Of a DNA stretch of 42,877 nucleotides, positions 16,147 through 27,800 are shown one piece after another. The DNA is from Desulforhabdus sp. TSK. GTDB lineage: Bacteria; Desulfobacterota; Syntrophobacteria; Syntrophobacterales; Syntrophobacteraceae. The translations under genes were made by a program, and so were the position numbers. Position 1 is the stretch's first letter; each line of letters begins with the position of its first letter. A model generated the notes under the pieces. That model did no database searches, was not told the DNA's origin, and was given only the letters and a program-made list of their open reading frames with translations. The stretch is from assembly GCF_022836495.1 (NCBI RefSeq), contig NZ_BQXM01000042.1:1-42877 (forward strand), given 5' to 3'.

Positions 16147-19100
16147 ATGGCTCTCGATCTCACCGGAATCAGCAATGAAAACGAATTCTACACCCAGCAC
16201 TACCTGAGCGTGATCCTTGAAAATGATCTGAAAAACCTCTTCGCCACCTGGAGCAAGCGTGAAGAAGAAGAGAACATACAGCCGCCCTACAACAAACTCG
16301 AAAAACTGGCCCGGCGGTATTTCACGTTTAGAAGCCAGCTTGAGAAATTGAGAAACTCTGAGAACATCCTGGAAGCCCAGCATGAGTTCTTCCCGATGCT
16401 CTTGGAAGCTCTTGGCTACCCCTATGCCCCCGTGGTGAAGGAACTGGATACCGGCGAGCTTTTACCCCTGATCTGTGAGATCAAAAAGAAGAGCGGCGTT
16501 CCGGACCTGTGGGCCATTGAGACCATCTGCCGGCCGGATGAATCCGTTGACCCCCTCGACCTCTGTATTGCCCAATGTCAGTACTCCGGGATTGAATCCG
16601 ACAAGATGGTGCTGCAGGACTGCCTGGCCGACCTGATCACCAAGAAGATTTTTACCCAAACAGAGCCCCCCAGGTGGATCATGCTCATGAGCCACTTCAA
16701 TGTGGTCCTCCTGGATCGATCCAAATGGAATGAGAAGAGATTCCTCCGATTCGATCTACCGGAAATCCTCGGGCGAAGAGAAGTATCAACCCTTCGTGCC
16801 GTGGCGGCGCTCCTTTCCATGGATAGCACCCGCCCGCAGGACGGGATCTGTCTGCTCGATACCCTGGATGAGAACTCCCACAAGCATGCCTTTTCCGTTT
16901 CCGAAGATCTGAAGTATGCCGTTCGTGAGGCCGTGGAACTTATTGGAAACGAGGCCGTCCATTACCTACGGAACGTGCTCAAGGAAGGGATCTACGGGAA
17001 GAAATACTCGGACAAGCTGACCAGGGAGTGTCTCCGATACCTCTACCGTCTTCTTTTTCTCTTCTATGTCGAAGCTCGGCCGGATCTTGGCTATGCACAA
17101 ATGAAAAGTGAGGAGTACCGAACCGGGTATAGTCTTGAATCCTTGAGGGACCTGGAATTGGTCCCGCTCACAACCGCTGAGTCCAGAAACGGCTTTTTCA
17201 TCCATGAGTCTCTTCAAATCCTTTTCAATTTAGTCTTCAGCGGGTTCAGCCCGCAGCAGCTGGCGACAACCGCAGGCAAACCCATCTTTCGCATGCAACC
17301 ACTCAAGAGTCATCTCTTTGATCCGGCGAACACTCCTCTCTTGAGCCGAGTCAGATTCCGAAGCTTCGTATTGCAGCGAGTTTTGGAGCTGCTGTCCCTC
17401 TCCAGGCCAAAAGGAAACAGGGAACGACGGGGCAGAATCAGCTATGCCCAGCTCGGAATCAACCAACTCGGGGCCGTCTATGAGGGTCTGCTCTCCTACA
17501 GCGGATTCTTTGCCGAAACCGATCTCTATGAAGTCAAGAAGGCCGATGCGATATACAACGAGTTGGATACTGCCTACTTCGTGAAGGCAGAGAACCTCTC
17601 CAAGTATGAGGAGAACGAGAAAGTTTTCCATGATGACGGCACCCTGAAGATGTACCCGAAGGGGACCTTCATCTATCGATTGGCTGGACGAAACCGCGAG
17701 AAGTCCGCGTCCTATTACACTCCCGAAGTCCTCACCCAGTGCCTCGTGAAATATGCCCTCAAGGAACTGCTCCAAGACAAGAAGGCGGACGACATCCTGC
17801 AACTGACCGTCTGTGAGCCGGCCATGGGAAGCGGCGCGTTCTTGAACGAAGTGATCAACCAGTTGTCCGAAGCGTATCTCAAGCTCAAACAGCAGGAAAC
17901 GGGGCAGGTCATCGCCCATGATGCCTATACAAAAGAGAAACAGAAGGTCAAAGCCCATATTGCCGCCAATAACGTTTACGGGGTGGACCTCAATCCGACG
18001 GCTGTGGAACTGGCTGAAGTCTCCCTCTGGCTCAACACGATCCATGAGGGCTCCACCGTGCCCTGGTTCGGGATGCGGCTGGCTACGGGCAACTCGTTGA
18101 TCGGCGCGAGAAGGCAGGTCTTTTCGGCCGATTTGCTGGAGAAGAACAGAAAGGGAAAGCAGACGTGGCTGGATGTTGTTCCTGAGAGGGTTCCCCTGAG
18201 CGAGAGCCGACCAGCCAAAACGGTCTACCATTTTCTGCTGCCGGACAGCGGCATGGCCAGTTACACCGACAAGGTGGTCAAATCCATGGCCGAAGAGGAG
18301 CTGAAGAAGATCAAGGCTTGGCGAAGCAGCTTCATTCGACCCTGGTCGGAAAGTGAGATTCAAACCCTTGCACGGTTGTCCCAGGCCGTGGACAGGCTTT
18401 GGCAGAGGTGCGTGGAGGACCGCCAGGCAGTCCGGAGTGAGACGAGGGAAAGCCTCCCCGTGTTTGGACAAAATGGGGCGGCAGGTCCAAAGACTCCCCT
18501 GAGCATCCAGACGAAGGACAAGATTTTCGGTGAAAAGATACTATCCCAGGGGATTCGCCATTCCAGTGCCTACCGGCGACTGAAAATGGTCATGGATTAT
18601 TGGTGTGCTCTCTGGTTTTGGCCCATGGAGAAAGCGGACCTCCTGCCGAGCCGGGATGAGTACCTGATGGAGGTGTCCGCCATCCTGGAAGGGAGCGTCT
18701 ACGATCCCGTTCCCATGGACGGAAACCAGGTTCGGATGTTCCCGGCGGGGGAGCAGCGACCAAAGCAGCTCAAGACGACAAATCAGTATGGGTTTGTCGA
18801 TCTGGACAGCCTCTGTAGAGAGTTTGAGCGGCTGAAGCTTGTCTCAAGCCTGGCCGAACAATACCGGTTTCACCACTGGGAGCTGGAATTTGCGGACTTG
18901 TTTGCCGAGCGCGCGGGGTTCGATTTGATTGTGGGAAACCCGCCCTGGATCAAAGTGGAATGGAATGAGGGGGGCGTCATGGGCGACGCCGAGCCGCTGT
19001 TCGTGCTCCGGTCGTTCACTGCGCCCCAGCTTGCCGTGCTCAGGAAGGAGACCTTGGGGCGTCATGACCTTCGAAGCAGCTATTTGTCTACATTCGAAGA

Positions 19101-20841
19101 GGCCGAAGGAGCACAGAACTTTCTGAATGCCGTGCAGAGCTATCCATCGTTGGCGGGAATGAAAGCCAATCTGTACAAGTGTTTCCTCCCCCAGGCCTGG
19201 ATGGTTGGAAGGGATACGGGTGTTTCGGCTTTTCTCCATCCTGAAGGGATCTACGACGATCCCAAAGGAGGGGCATTGAGAGAGGCTGTCTATCCCAGGC
19301 TCCGGTATCATTTCCAGTTCCAGAACCAGTTGATGTTGTTCCCGATTGGACACCGCGAACGCTACAGTATCAATGTATATACGAAACCGGGCGAAGAGAC
19401 TTTCCATACAGTTGCAAACCTCTTTCATCCCAGCACTATTGACAACTGTTTCGAACATACCGGGTTTGGCCCAACTCCTGGCGTCAAGAATCGGGATGAT
19501 AAATGGGACATGACGGGGCACGCAAATCGGATCGTTTCAGTCGATTCCAATCATTTGGCTCTTTTTGCAAGACTTTATGATTCCGAAGGCACTCCACCCC
19601 GACAGGCGCGCTTGCCTGCCGTACACTCCAGGGAACTGGTGAGCGTCCTTCGAAAATTTGCCGACCAGCCAAAACGCCTTGGTGACCTGCAGGGCGAGTA
19701 TTACTCAACTCAACACTGGAATGAGACTAATTCAGTGACCGACGGAACCATCCGGCGTGAAACGCGCTTCCCGAAATCCATCGACGAATGGGTGCTCTCA
19801 GGGCCTCATTTTTTCGTGGGCATCCCTTTGTACAAGACACCACGTAGGGTTTGCACTGAAAAAGCCCATTACGACGTTCTCGATCTGACCGAGATCCCGG
19901 ACGATTACCTCCCCCGGACCAACTATGTTCCCGGGTGCGATGCCAGTCAATACCAGAGGCGAACCCCGAAGGTGCCTTGGGGGGAAAAGCAGCGCGTGTC
20001 GAGCTATTATCGGTTCATCAATCGGGAGATGCTTAGCCAATCCGGCGAACGAACGCTGCTTTCCAGCGTTTTTCCACCCGGAGTAGGGCATGTGCATACC
20101 TGTCTCGCAACTTGCTTTAAGAACACTATGCAATTGCTGGACTTTTTCTCCCTGTCGATTTCGATTCCGGTTGACTTCAGGGTCAAGACAACGGGCATGG
20201 GGCACGCGAACGTTTCTCTCATCAGCCAGTTGCCCATGCCCGACGAGCACAGTCCCTACCGGGAACAACTCCATCTACGCGCAATGATGCTTCTCTCCCT
20301 CACGATTCATTATACCGAGCTGTGGACAGGGGCTTTCAAACAAGAATTCCACCTCGACCGCTGGACCAAAAGGGACCCCCGCCTCGACAATGCCAAATTC
20401 GCCAATCTCACACCGGAGTGGACCCGTCATTGCGCCCTCCGCACCGACTACGAGCGCCGTCAAGCCTTGGTAGAAATCGATGTCCTCACGGCCATGGCCC
20501 TGGGGCTCACCCTGGAAGAGCTGAAAACCATTTACCGGGTCCAGTTTCCCGTCCTTCGGCAGTATGAAGCGGACACATGGTATGATAAAAATGGTCGCAT
20601 TGTATTCACAGCAAGCAAGGGTCTGCCTGGCGTCGGCTTTTCCCGCCCCGATTGGGAGCCCATCAAGAACATGAGGAGCGGGAGCGTTTCGCGAAGCATC
20701 ATGGACGACACCCTCCCCGGCGGACCCAGGGAGCGAACCATCGTCTACGAGGCTCCCTTCGACCGATGCAACCGGGAGGAGGACTATGAAATCGCATGGG
20801 CTGAGCTCGAGAGACGATTCCGGTTGTCTGGGTTATCATGA
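16147..20841 (+). CDS. Eco57I-type N6-adenine DNA methyltransferase, DISARM DrmMI-like
   Basis: 1564 residues. SAM-binding motif CEPAMGSGAFLNEV at about 556-569 and the catalytic NPPW motif at 929-932 (IVGNPPWIKVEW) mark a class-gamma adenine-N6 methylase with a very long insertion between the two motifs. The N-terminal 500 residues are a large helical domain, and the C-terminal 500 (after NPPW) probably recognise the target sequence. I see no convincing restriction-nuclease motif. Similar to DrmMI of DISARM and to PglX-like enzymes; it would mark self DNA, with helicases acting on unmarked phage DNA. Begins directly after the helicase stop codon. Confidence 0.85.
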   Translation: MALDLTGISNENEFYTQHYLSVILENDLKNLFATWSKREEEENIQPPYNKLEKLARRYFTFRSQLEKLRNSENILEAQHEFFPMLLEALGYPYAPVVKELDTGELLPLICEIKKKSGVPDLWAIETICRPDESVDPLDLCIAQCQYSGIESDKMVLQDCLADLITKKIFTQTEPPRWIMLMSHFNVVLLDRSKWNEKRFLRFDLPEILGRREVSTLRAVAALLSMDSTRPQDGICLLDTLDENSHKHAFSVSEDLKYAVREAVELIGNEAVHYLRNVLKEGIYGKKYSDKLTRECLRYLYRLLFLFYVEARPDLGYAQMKSEEYRTGYSLESLRDLELVPLTTAESRNGFFIHESLQILFNLVFSGFSPQQLATTAGKPIFRMQPLKSHLFDPANTPLLSRVRFRSFVLQRVLELLSLSRPKGNRERRGRISYAQLGINQLGAVYEGLLSYSGFFAETDLYEVKKADAIYNELDTAYFVKAENLSKYEENEKVFHDDGTLKMYPKGTFIYRLAGRNREKSASYYTPEVLTQCLVKYALKELLQDKKADDILQLTVCEPAMGSGAFLNEVINQLSEAYLKLKQQETGQVIAHDAYTKEKQKVKAHIAANNVYGVDLNPTAVELAEVSLWLNTIHEGSTVPWFGMRLATGNSLIGARRQVFSADLLEKNRKGKQTWLDVVPERVPLSESRPAKTVYHFLLPDSGMASYTDKVVKSMAEEELKKIKAWRSSFIRPWSESEIQTLARLSQAVDRLWQRCVEDRQAVRSETRESLPVFGQNGAAGPKTPLSIQTKDKIFGEKILSQGIRHSSAYRRLKMVMDYWCALWFWPMEKADLLPSRDEYLMEVSAILEGSVYDPVPMDGNQVRMFPAGEQRPKQLKTTNQYGFVDLDSLCREFERLKLVSSLAEQYRFHHWELEFADLFAERAGFDLIVGNPPWIKVEWNEGGVMGDAEPLFVLRSFTAPQLAVLRKETLGRHDLRSSYLSTFEEAEGAQNFLNAVQSYPSLAGMKANLYKCFLPQAWMVGRDTGVSAFLHPEGIYDDPKGGALREAVYPRLRYHFQFQNQLMLFPIGHRERYSINVYTKPGEETFHTVANLFHPSTIDNCFEHTGFGPTPGVKNRDDKWDMTGHANRIVSVDSNHLALFARLYDSEGTPPRQARLPAVHSRELVSVLRKFADQPKRLGDLQGEYYSTQHWNETNSVTDGTIRRETRFPKSIDEWVLSGPHFFVGIPLYKTPRRVCTEKAHYDVLDLTEIPDDYLPRTNYVPGCDASQYQRRTPKVPWGEKQRVSSYYRFINREMLSQSGERTLLSSVFPPGVGHVHTCLATCFKNTMQLLDFFSLSISIPVDFRVKTTGMGHANVSLISQLPMPDEHSPYREQLHLRAMMLLSLTIHYTELWTGAFKQEFHLDRWTKRDPRLDNAKFANLTPEWTRHCALRTDYERRQALVEIDVLTAMALGLTLEELKTIYRVQFPVLRQYEADTWYDKNGRIVFTASKGLPGVGFSRPDWEPIKNMRSGSVSRSIMDDTLPGGPRERTIVYEAPFDRCNREEDYEIAWAELERRFRLSGLS

Positions 20842-20925
20842 GAGCAAGACCGTGCGACAGATTGGGGAGCTATCCGTCGCATGAGGCGGATCGACCTGAT
20901 CATAATTTCCCAAGGAGGTAATGAC

Positions 20926-21153
20926 ATGATTTCCAAGGACGATCTCATATCCGAGGCGATTTCCCTTCCCGTGGAAATCCGAATTGAACTGGTGGAAAAA
21001 CTCCTGCAGAGTCTAAACTCCTCTCAAACTGAGATTGATGAACTATGGGCCATCGAGGCAGAAAGGAGAGTGGCACAAATCGAAACTGGAGATGTCAAGA
21101 CGGTGCCGGGTGACGAAGTATTCGAAAGGCTGCTTAAAAGGCTGAAGAAATGA
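20926..21153 (+). CDS. Antitoxin of the TIGR02574 addiction-module family
   Basis: 75 residues from the ATG at 20926, with AAGGAGG seven bases upstream; an earlier in-frame ATG at 20881 lacks one. ISEAISLPVEIRIELVEKLLQSL followed by DELWAIEAERRVAQIETGDV is the family signature. The stop overlaps the toxin start by ATGA. Neutralises the RelE/ParE protein encoded next. The pair sits between the methylase and the giant helicase, inside the defence operon. Confidence 0.85.
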   Translation: MISKDDLISEAISLPVEIRIELVEKLLQSLNSSQTEIDELWAIEAERRVAQIETGDVKTVPGDEVFERLLKRLKK

Positions 21154-21443
21154 GGTACCGTTTTGCCCCTGAAGCAGAGGCCGAGCTTAACGAGGCAGTT
21201 AACTACTATGAAGAGTGTCAGGATGGTCTTGGTCTGGCGTTTGCGGGCGAAGTTCATGCCGCAATCGAGAATATATGTCGGTTCCCACTGGCCTGGTCCC
21301 CTTTTTCAAAGAACACGCGCAGGTGCCTTCTCAAGCGTTTTCCCTACGGAGTAGTCTATCAGCCGAAAGATGATCAGATAATCGTCATAGCGGTCATGCA
21401 TCTGAACCGGAAGCCCAATTACTGGCGTCGAAGAACAACTTAG
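21150..21443 (+). CDS. RelE/ParE-family toxin
   Basis: 97 residues. The ParE/RelE pattern is clear: RFAPEAEAELNEAVNYYEEC, then a long helix to FAGEVHAAIENICRFPLAW, and the strand pair RRCLLKRFPYGVVYQ...IIVIAVMHLNRKPNYW. Toxins of this fold cut mRNA on ribosomes or poison gyrase; which applies is not predictable from sequence alone. Pairs with the preceding antitoxin (ATGA overlap). Confidence 0.85.
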   Translation: MRYRFAPEAEAELNEAVNYYEECQDGLGLAFAGEVHAAIENICRFPLAWSPFSKNTRRCLLKRFPYGVVYQPKDDQIIVIAVMHLNRKPNYWRRRTT

Positions 21444-21469
21444 GGAATGAGTCGTTTCCAAAATACCCA

Positions 21470-21549
21470 TTAACCACAGAGGCACAGAGATCACAGAGAA
21501 GACTCCAGAGGAAATATAATGAAAAATTCAGCTTTTCTCTGTGTCTAAG
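21470..21549. repeat. Dispersed CACAGAG-type repeat with inverted ends
   Basis: TTAACCACAGAGGCACAGAG, then another CACAGAG, with the complement TTCTCTGTG at 21535-21543. From general knowledge, repeats of this kind are scattered through many environmental bacterial genomes. The inverted ends could form a hairpin in the transcript between the toxin and the next antitoxin. Confidence 0.5.
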
Positions 21550-21591
21550 CCCGAACCGCTCCAACTCGAACGGGTGGAAGGAGTAGAAATC

Positions 21592-21891
21592 ATGGGGAGT
21601 GAAGTTGATCAAACAGCCTACCTTCTTCGGTCGGAAGCGAATAAGGAGCGGCTCTTGAGGGCAATCGAGAATGTCGAAAAAAAAGAGAACATGGAAGCAA
21701 GAGAAATACTTGAACAGGCACTGAAATTGACGCCTCAGGAACGTTTCCTGGTGGTTGAGGAACTGCTGAGAAGTCTCGATGAGCTGGACCAAGAGCTGAA
21801 TGCCCTCTGGATCGAAGAGGCAGAGAAGAGGCTTCGAGCGTATCGTGATGGAAGGCTGAAGGGAATTCCCATGGATTCGAGCGAAGAATGA
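21592..21891 (+). CDS. Chimeric orphan antitoxin coupled to the giant helicase
   Basis: 99 residues from the ATG at 21592, which follows GGAAGGAG. The first 32 residues (VDQTAYLLRSEANKERLLRA) look like the toxin-wrapping tail of YefM/Phd antitoxins without its DNA-binding part. The rest (EILEQALKLTPQERFLVVEE to ALWIEEAEKRLRAYRDG) is a full TIGR02574-type antitoxin. No toxin gene follows: the stop overlaps the start of the 2108-residue helicase as ATGA. An internal ATG at 21688 could give a shorter antitoxin only. It may be a relic of TA turnover, or it may regulate or partner the RelE-fold domain two genes downstream; the latter is speculation. Confidence 0.6.
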   Translation: MGSEVDQTAYLLRSEANKERLLRAIENVEKKENMEAREILEQALKLTPQERFLVVEELLRSLDELDQELNALWIEEAEKRLRAYRDGRLKGIPMDSSEE

Positions 21892-24800
21892 TCCCATCCG
21901 TTCTTTCCAACCAGGTTCAACGTGGCATCGAAGACTTTCTCAAGACCACTTTCCCTATCTCAAATCCGTTTTTCGAGGAGATTGTCGACCGGCTCATCGA
22001 CAGCCGGGAGGAGCTGTTCAAAGGCCCATACCTCTCGCTGAAGCTTCCCTTTCGACAGGGAAACACCGATACCGAATTCTTCCAGGATATTCCTCTTGGT
22101 GTTGCACCCTATCTCCATCAGGAAAAGGCTTTCCGGCGACTCAGTGGAGAAGAAGCCAAATCCACCCTGGTGGCCACGGGAACCGGGTCCGGCAAGACGG
22201 AGTGCTTCCTCTATCCAGTCCTCGACTACTGCTACCGTCATTGGGGAGAGCCGGGCATCAAGGCCATCATCATTTATCCCATGAACGCCCTCGCGACGGA
22301 CCAGGCAAAACGTCTGGCAAGGACGATCCATGGGAATCCAAATCTTCGAGAGAAGATCCGTGCGGGACTTTTCATCGGGCAGAAGGAAGAAAACGCCGCC
22401 GCGACAATGACAGCAGACAGGGTGATCACCAACAAGGATACCCTGCGACTGAATCCCCCCGACATTCTCCTCACAAACTACAAGATGCTCGACTATCTGC
22501 TGATCCGACCAAGAGATTTTACTTTGTGGCAGTCCAATGGCCCGGAAACCCTGAAGTACCTGGTCGTCGATGAACTGCATACCTTCGATGGGGCTCAAGG
22601 GACCGATCTTGCCTGTTTGATTCGGCGATTGAAGGAGCGGTTGAAGACTCCGGAAAAGTATCTCTGCTGTGTTGGGACCTCCGCCACTCTGGGCGGCAAG
22701 GAAAGCTACAAGGACCTTCAAGAATACAGCAGTGAGGTTTTCGGGGAAGAATTCGATGGCGACTCAGTGGTTGCGGAATCTCTTCTGACCCCGGGTGAGC
22801 TCTTCAAAGACTCCTTCATTACCCTGATTGCTGTCGTCCCTCAGGAAGAAGCAGAAAGGTTGAGACCGGACTCGTTTTCCGATTTTGCATCCTACATTCA
22901 GACGCAGCATGAGCTGTGGCTCGGAGAGCGGATCGAGAATCCAACGGAAGAGCAATGGAAAATCGATCTATCGGAGAAGCTGAAGCAGCATGCCTTCTTC
23001 CGAAATCTCCTGATGATCCTTGAGAAAAGGAGCGGCATCGCGCCACTCCCGGAAATCATCGCGGAGCTGGACAGGGTGATTCCCGAGTTTCAAGGAGGCA
23101 CTCAGGAATACAAACAGAATGTGCTCGGAAGCCTCCTGGCCCTCATCTCCTGCGCCAGGGTCAAACCGGCCGACAGGCTTCTACCGTTCCTCAACGTCAG
23201 ACTTCAGCTGTGGGCCAGGGAGTTGAGGCGAATCGTTGCCGAGGTAAGTCCTGAGCCGAGGCTGAGATTCTCAGACGATCTCAATGATGAACAGTCACGA
23301 ATTCACCTTCCGGTTGTTCACTGCCGGGAGTGCGGTGCCATGGGATGGGCGGGGACCAAGAGAGAACAAGACACTTCAATGAACCCCGACCTTCAGCACT
23401 TTTACCTTTCGTTTTTTCATTACAGCCCGACCCTCACCTATCTTTTCCCCAAGGACAAGCGAGTGGTGCAGCTCGGCCAGCAGGAGTTTGGCAAATGGAT
23501 CTGCGGCCACTGTCTTCATTTGAGCCAAGGAGACCAAATCTCTGCGTGCCCGGTTTGCGGCAAGAAGGATCGTTTAATTCTGGTCCTCATCGTCAACACC
23601 AGAATCAAAAAAAATGAAACGGTTCAAGGAACCCACAACTGCCCTTTTTGCGACAGCTACGACAGCCTTACCATCATCGGCTCCAGGGCTGCAAGCCTCA
23701 CAAGTGTTGCCATAAGCCAGATTTACTCCTCCACCTTCAATGATGACAAGAAGCTCCTCACCTTTTCCGACTCCGTTCAGGATGCCTCCCACCGGGCTGC
23801 TTTTTTCTCCGCAAGAACCTATCGATTCAATTTCCGGAGCGCTCTGCAGAAGTTCATCGATCAGGAACCTGGCGAGCTTTCTCTGGATCAAGTCCCAGCC
23901 AGGTTCTCTGAATACTGGCTGAAGGAAAGAGGCGAGAGCGATTTCATCAGTACGTTCCTCGCGCCGGATATGGCCTGGTCCGAAGATTACGAATCATTGG
24001 TCAAGAGCGGTAAGATACCGGATGGAAGCACTCTTCTCGATGACGTTTTACGACGGATCGATTGGGAGATCACCAGTGAATATGGATTCAACTGCCGAAT
24101 CGGAAGAACCCTTGAAAAGACGGACTCCTCGATAGGCAGTATCAAGATCGAGAAGCTCAAGGAAGCATCTGATTCACTGCTTGAACAGCTCCAAAATGAA
24201 CTCGGGTGTCTGCGCGAACTGGATGGAAGGACGCTTCTCCGGTTCCTTCTTGGCTTCATAACCCAGCTCAGAACAAAGGGAGGGGTGTTTCATCCGGCTC
24301 TGAGATCCTACGTGGACAATTGGGGCGGGTACTATTCAATCAACATCATCCCCCACATGCCGAATTTCGGGAAACACTCCCGCACCCCTGCTTTCCTAAC
24401 GACTAAGGGCGGCACCCGATTCGATACCCTCATCAGCAAGGGGAGAGGAAGGACCTGGTATGAAGACTGGGTGGCGAAAAACTTCTGCCGGCTCTATCCC
24501 CTCGTTGGGATGTACTCGGAAAGGATCTATGAACTGGTCATCCCTGCACTCTCAAAGCTTGGAATTCTTGAAGAGGTGAAGATCCAGGGGCATGCCGTTT
24601 GGGGAATCAACCGTTCCGCCGTTTTCGTCGGAAGGAATGTGAAACAGTACAGGTGTGATACCTGCGGCCATAGTGTCTCGGCAACTGAAGACGGCTCGGA
24701 ATGGTGGAGGGGGTGCTCCTGCCTGAGGTTCGAATGCCAGGGCCGCTATAAGGAGGAGCCCGACACCGAAGACTATTACGGCAAGCTTTACTCCACGGGG

Positions 24801-27800
24801 GATGTTCAGCGGATTTTTGCCGAGGAGCATACGGGCTTATTGGAGAGGGGAACGAGGGAGCTTCTGGAGAAACGTTTCATCAACGGCGAGAATCCATGGG
24901 ACCCGAATCTTCTCTCCTGCACACCAACCCTTGAGATGGGTATCGATATCGGCGACCTCTCATCGGTGATCCTTTGCTCGGTTCCACCATCCCAATCGAA
25001 TTACCTGCAAAGAATCGGGCGAGCAGGAAGACGGGATGGCAACTCCTTTGCCATGACTGTCGCCAATGCCAGGCCTCATGATCTCTACTTCTACGATCAG
25101 CCGCAGGAAATGATTGCCGGACGAGTGGAGCCTCCAGGCTGTTTCCTAAATGCCCCCGCAGTCCTTGAGAGGCAATTTACGGCCTTTTGTTTCGACAGGT
25201 GGATTGAAACCGGAGCATCCGGCGTCGCTCTCCCATACAAGTTGGGACAAGTGCTTACGAACCTCAATAAGAAAAACAACAAGAGTCTCTTCCCTTTTAA
25301 CCTTCTCGATTTCAGTGAAAACAATAGAACGGTCCTTTTCGAGCGATTCGTACAGATTTTTCAGGGGTCTCTGACAGAAGAGTCCGTGGAAAATCTCAGG
25401 GCCTTTGTCGAGGGTGCCGAGGGAGAGCAGAATCTAAGATACCGGATCTTGAACGGTCTAAACGAGATCGATAAGGAAAAACGCGCCCTTCAAGACCGGG
25501 TGAAGAAGCTCAACTATCGAATCAAGCAAAAGGAAAACGATCCGGTAAAGGACAAGAACTACGAGTCGGACCTTGACGATTTGAGACTTGAGAAGGCCGC
25601 CATCAACGGCATCATCCGCTCTATCGTCGAGAAGGACACGTTCAATTTCTTCACCGACGAGGGGTTGCTTCCAAACTATGCCTTCCCACAGGCGGGAGTG
25701 ATCCTTCGATCCGTCATCTACCGAAGAAAGAAGAACGTGGATGGTCCAGGGAAGTATCAAACCAAAGTATTTGAATACGAACGACCGGCTGTGAGCGCCA
25801 TCCACGAACTGGCTCCCGCCAACAGGTTCTACGCCGAGGGTCGGAAGGTCACTGTTGATCAGATCAATATGGCCACATCCGAGGTAGAAGACTGGCGGTT
25901 TTGCAATAATTGCACGTACCATGAACTGGCAGTTTCAGGGGAAGAAAAGCCTGCCTGCCCGAAATGCGGAAGCCCTCTTTGGGCTGATGACGGGCAGAAG
26001 CGCCGCATGATCCGTATGCGCCAGGTGATTGCAACAACTTCCGACAAAGAGAGCCGCAACCAGGATGACAGTGATGATCGAGAGCCTGAGTTCTACAACA
26101 AACACATGCTCTTTGATGCCGATGAGAAGTTCATCGAGAAAGCCTTCAAGATCGACTGGGAAGATTTCCCCTTCGGGTTCGAGTATCTGGACAGAGCGAC
26201 CTTTCGAGAAGTAAATTTCGGAAACAAGGAGACGGTGGGGGAGAACATCGATATTGCCGGTCACCAGGTTCCGAAAAGGGGGTTTGCAATCTGTCGCGAA
26301 TGCGGCAAGGTCCAGGGAAATGGGAAGAAGATAGAGCATGCGGTGACCTGCAAGTACAAGCTTCGAAGCTCTGAGAAAAACGTTTTTGACTGTCTCTACA
26401 TGTACCGGGAATTCACTTCGGAGGCCATCCGAATCCTGCTTCCCATGACGAGCTTTGCCGGTTCAGAGCAGAAGCTTCACTCCTTCATTGCTGCCCTGTT
26501 TCTCGGATTGAAGAAAGTCTTTCGAGGGAGCATCGATCATCTTCAAACCACCGTCTATGACGATCCAGTGGCCGGAACGTCCCACAAGAGGAAGTACCTT
26601 GTTCTCTATGACGTAGTTCCCGGAGGAACGGGATACCTCAAGCAGTTGATCAGGACCGAAAAGCCGCTCATGAATGTCTTCGAAGCCGCATTGGAGGTTT
26701 TGAGATCCTGCTCATGTCAGCAGAATCCGGAGAAAGATGGATGCTACCGGTGTCTTTTTGCATACCGGATGAGCTTCGACATGGCGGATATCTCCCGGAA
26801 CACGGCCATTCAGGTTTTAACGGAGATCGTCAAGGGAAAGGATGCTCTTGTTGAAACGGAGTCGCTGAGCAAGATATCGGTGAATGCCTTGTTTGACAGC
26901 GAGCTTGAGGCCCGTTTTGTCGAGGCCGTAAGGAGGGTCAAATTTCACGATGAGCCTGTTTCCTTTAAACAGGATATCGTGAATGGAAAGCCGGGATGGT
27001 ATCTCAAGATCAACGGCAATGGTTACTACATCGAGCCCCAGGTGAGTGTCGGACCTGAAAGCGGGGTCCTGGTGCCAAGCAAGATCGATTTCGTTTTTCA
27101 TCCTGAAAGGCAGAAAGATAGCAGGCCTTCTATCGCGGTTTTCACCGATGGATTCTCGTTCCATGCCGATGGTGCCGCTCTCAAGAACAGGGTCGGTAAG
27201 GATCTAGCTCAGAGAATGGCCCTCGTTCGGAGCGGGAAATATCTCGTCTTCTCCCTGTCGTGGAACGATATCGAAAATCAGTTCAAGCCGCAACAAGCCT
27301 ACTTCACCAACTTCACCCAGCCCAACGGTCCCGTTCTCGGAAAGCTCCTTGATGCCTTCGATACCACATTTGGCGTGAAGAATCTTTCGGATATGCACCT
27401 GGCCACAGGTTTCGAGATGCTGATCCAGTTCCTGGCCATCCCGGATTTTGAAATGTGGAGACTCTATTCTTTGATCCACGCCATGATCCACATCGATTCG
27501 AAGAAGCTGGGAACCTTTGATGCCATTGAGTCTGTCCGGGAGATCCTTAAGAAGGATGCAGCATGGCATGAAATTCAACTGAGCCTGGAACACGATCCAA
27601 ACGGCTCATATTGTTTTGGCATCAACCAGAAGAATCACGAGGACAATAAGCCGATGCTCAAAATGCTTGTCTGCATCGGCAAGGACGACATGCAGGGCCG
27701 CAGGTTTCAAAAGCTCGAAGTGACATGCCGTTTCCACGATGACGACGAGATTGCCTTGGGTCCGAACTTCAAGGCAGCCTGGAATGGATTCATCAGGCTT

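Noticed and set aside
17230-18471. 413-codon minus-strand frame inside the methylase gene
   Set aside because: Shadow of the methylase on the opposite strand; no recognisable motif and no ribosome site.
16147-20841. BREX or Type I restriction-modification
   Set aside because: No PglZ, BrxC or BrxL genes and no HsdS/HsdR pair nearby, although the methylase resembles PglX.
21894-22721. Minus-strand frames at the start of the giant helicase
   Set aside because: They are shadows of the helicase motifs and lack start signals.
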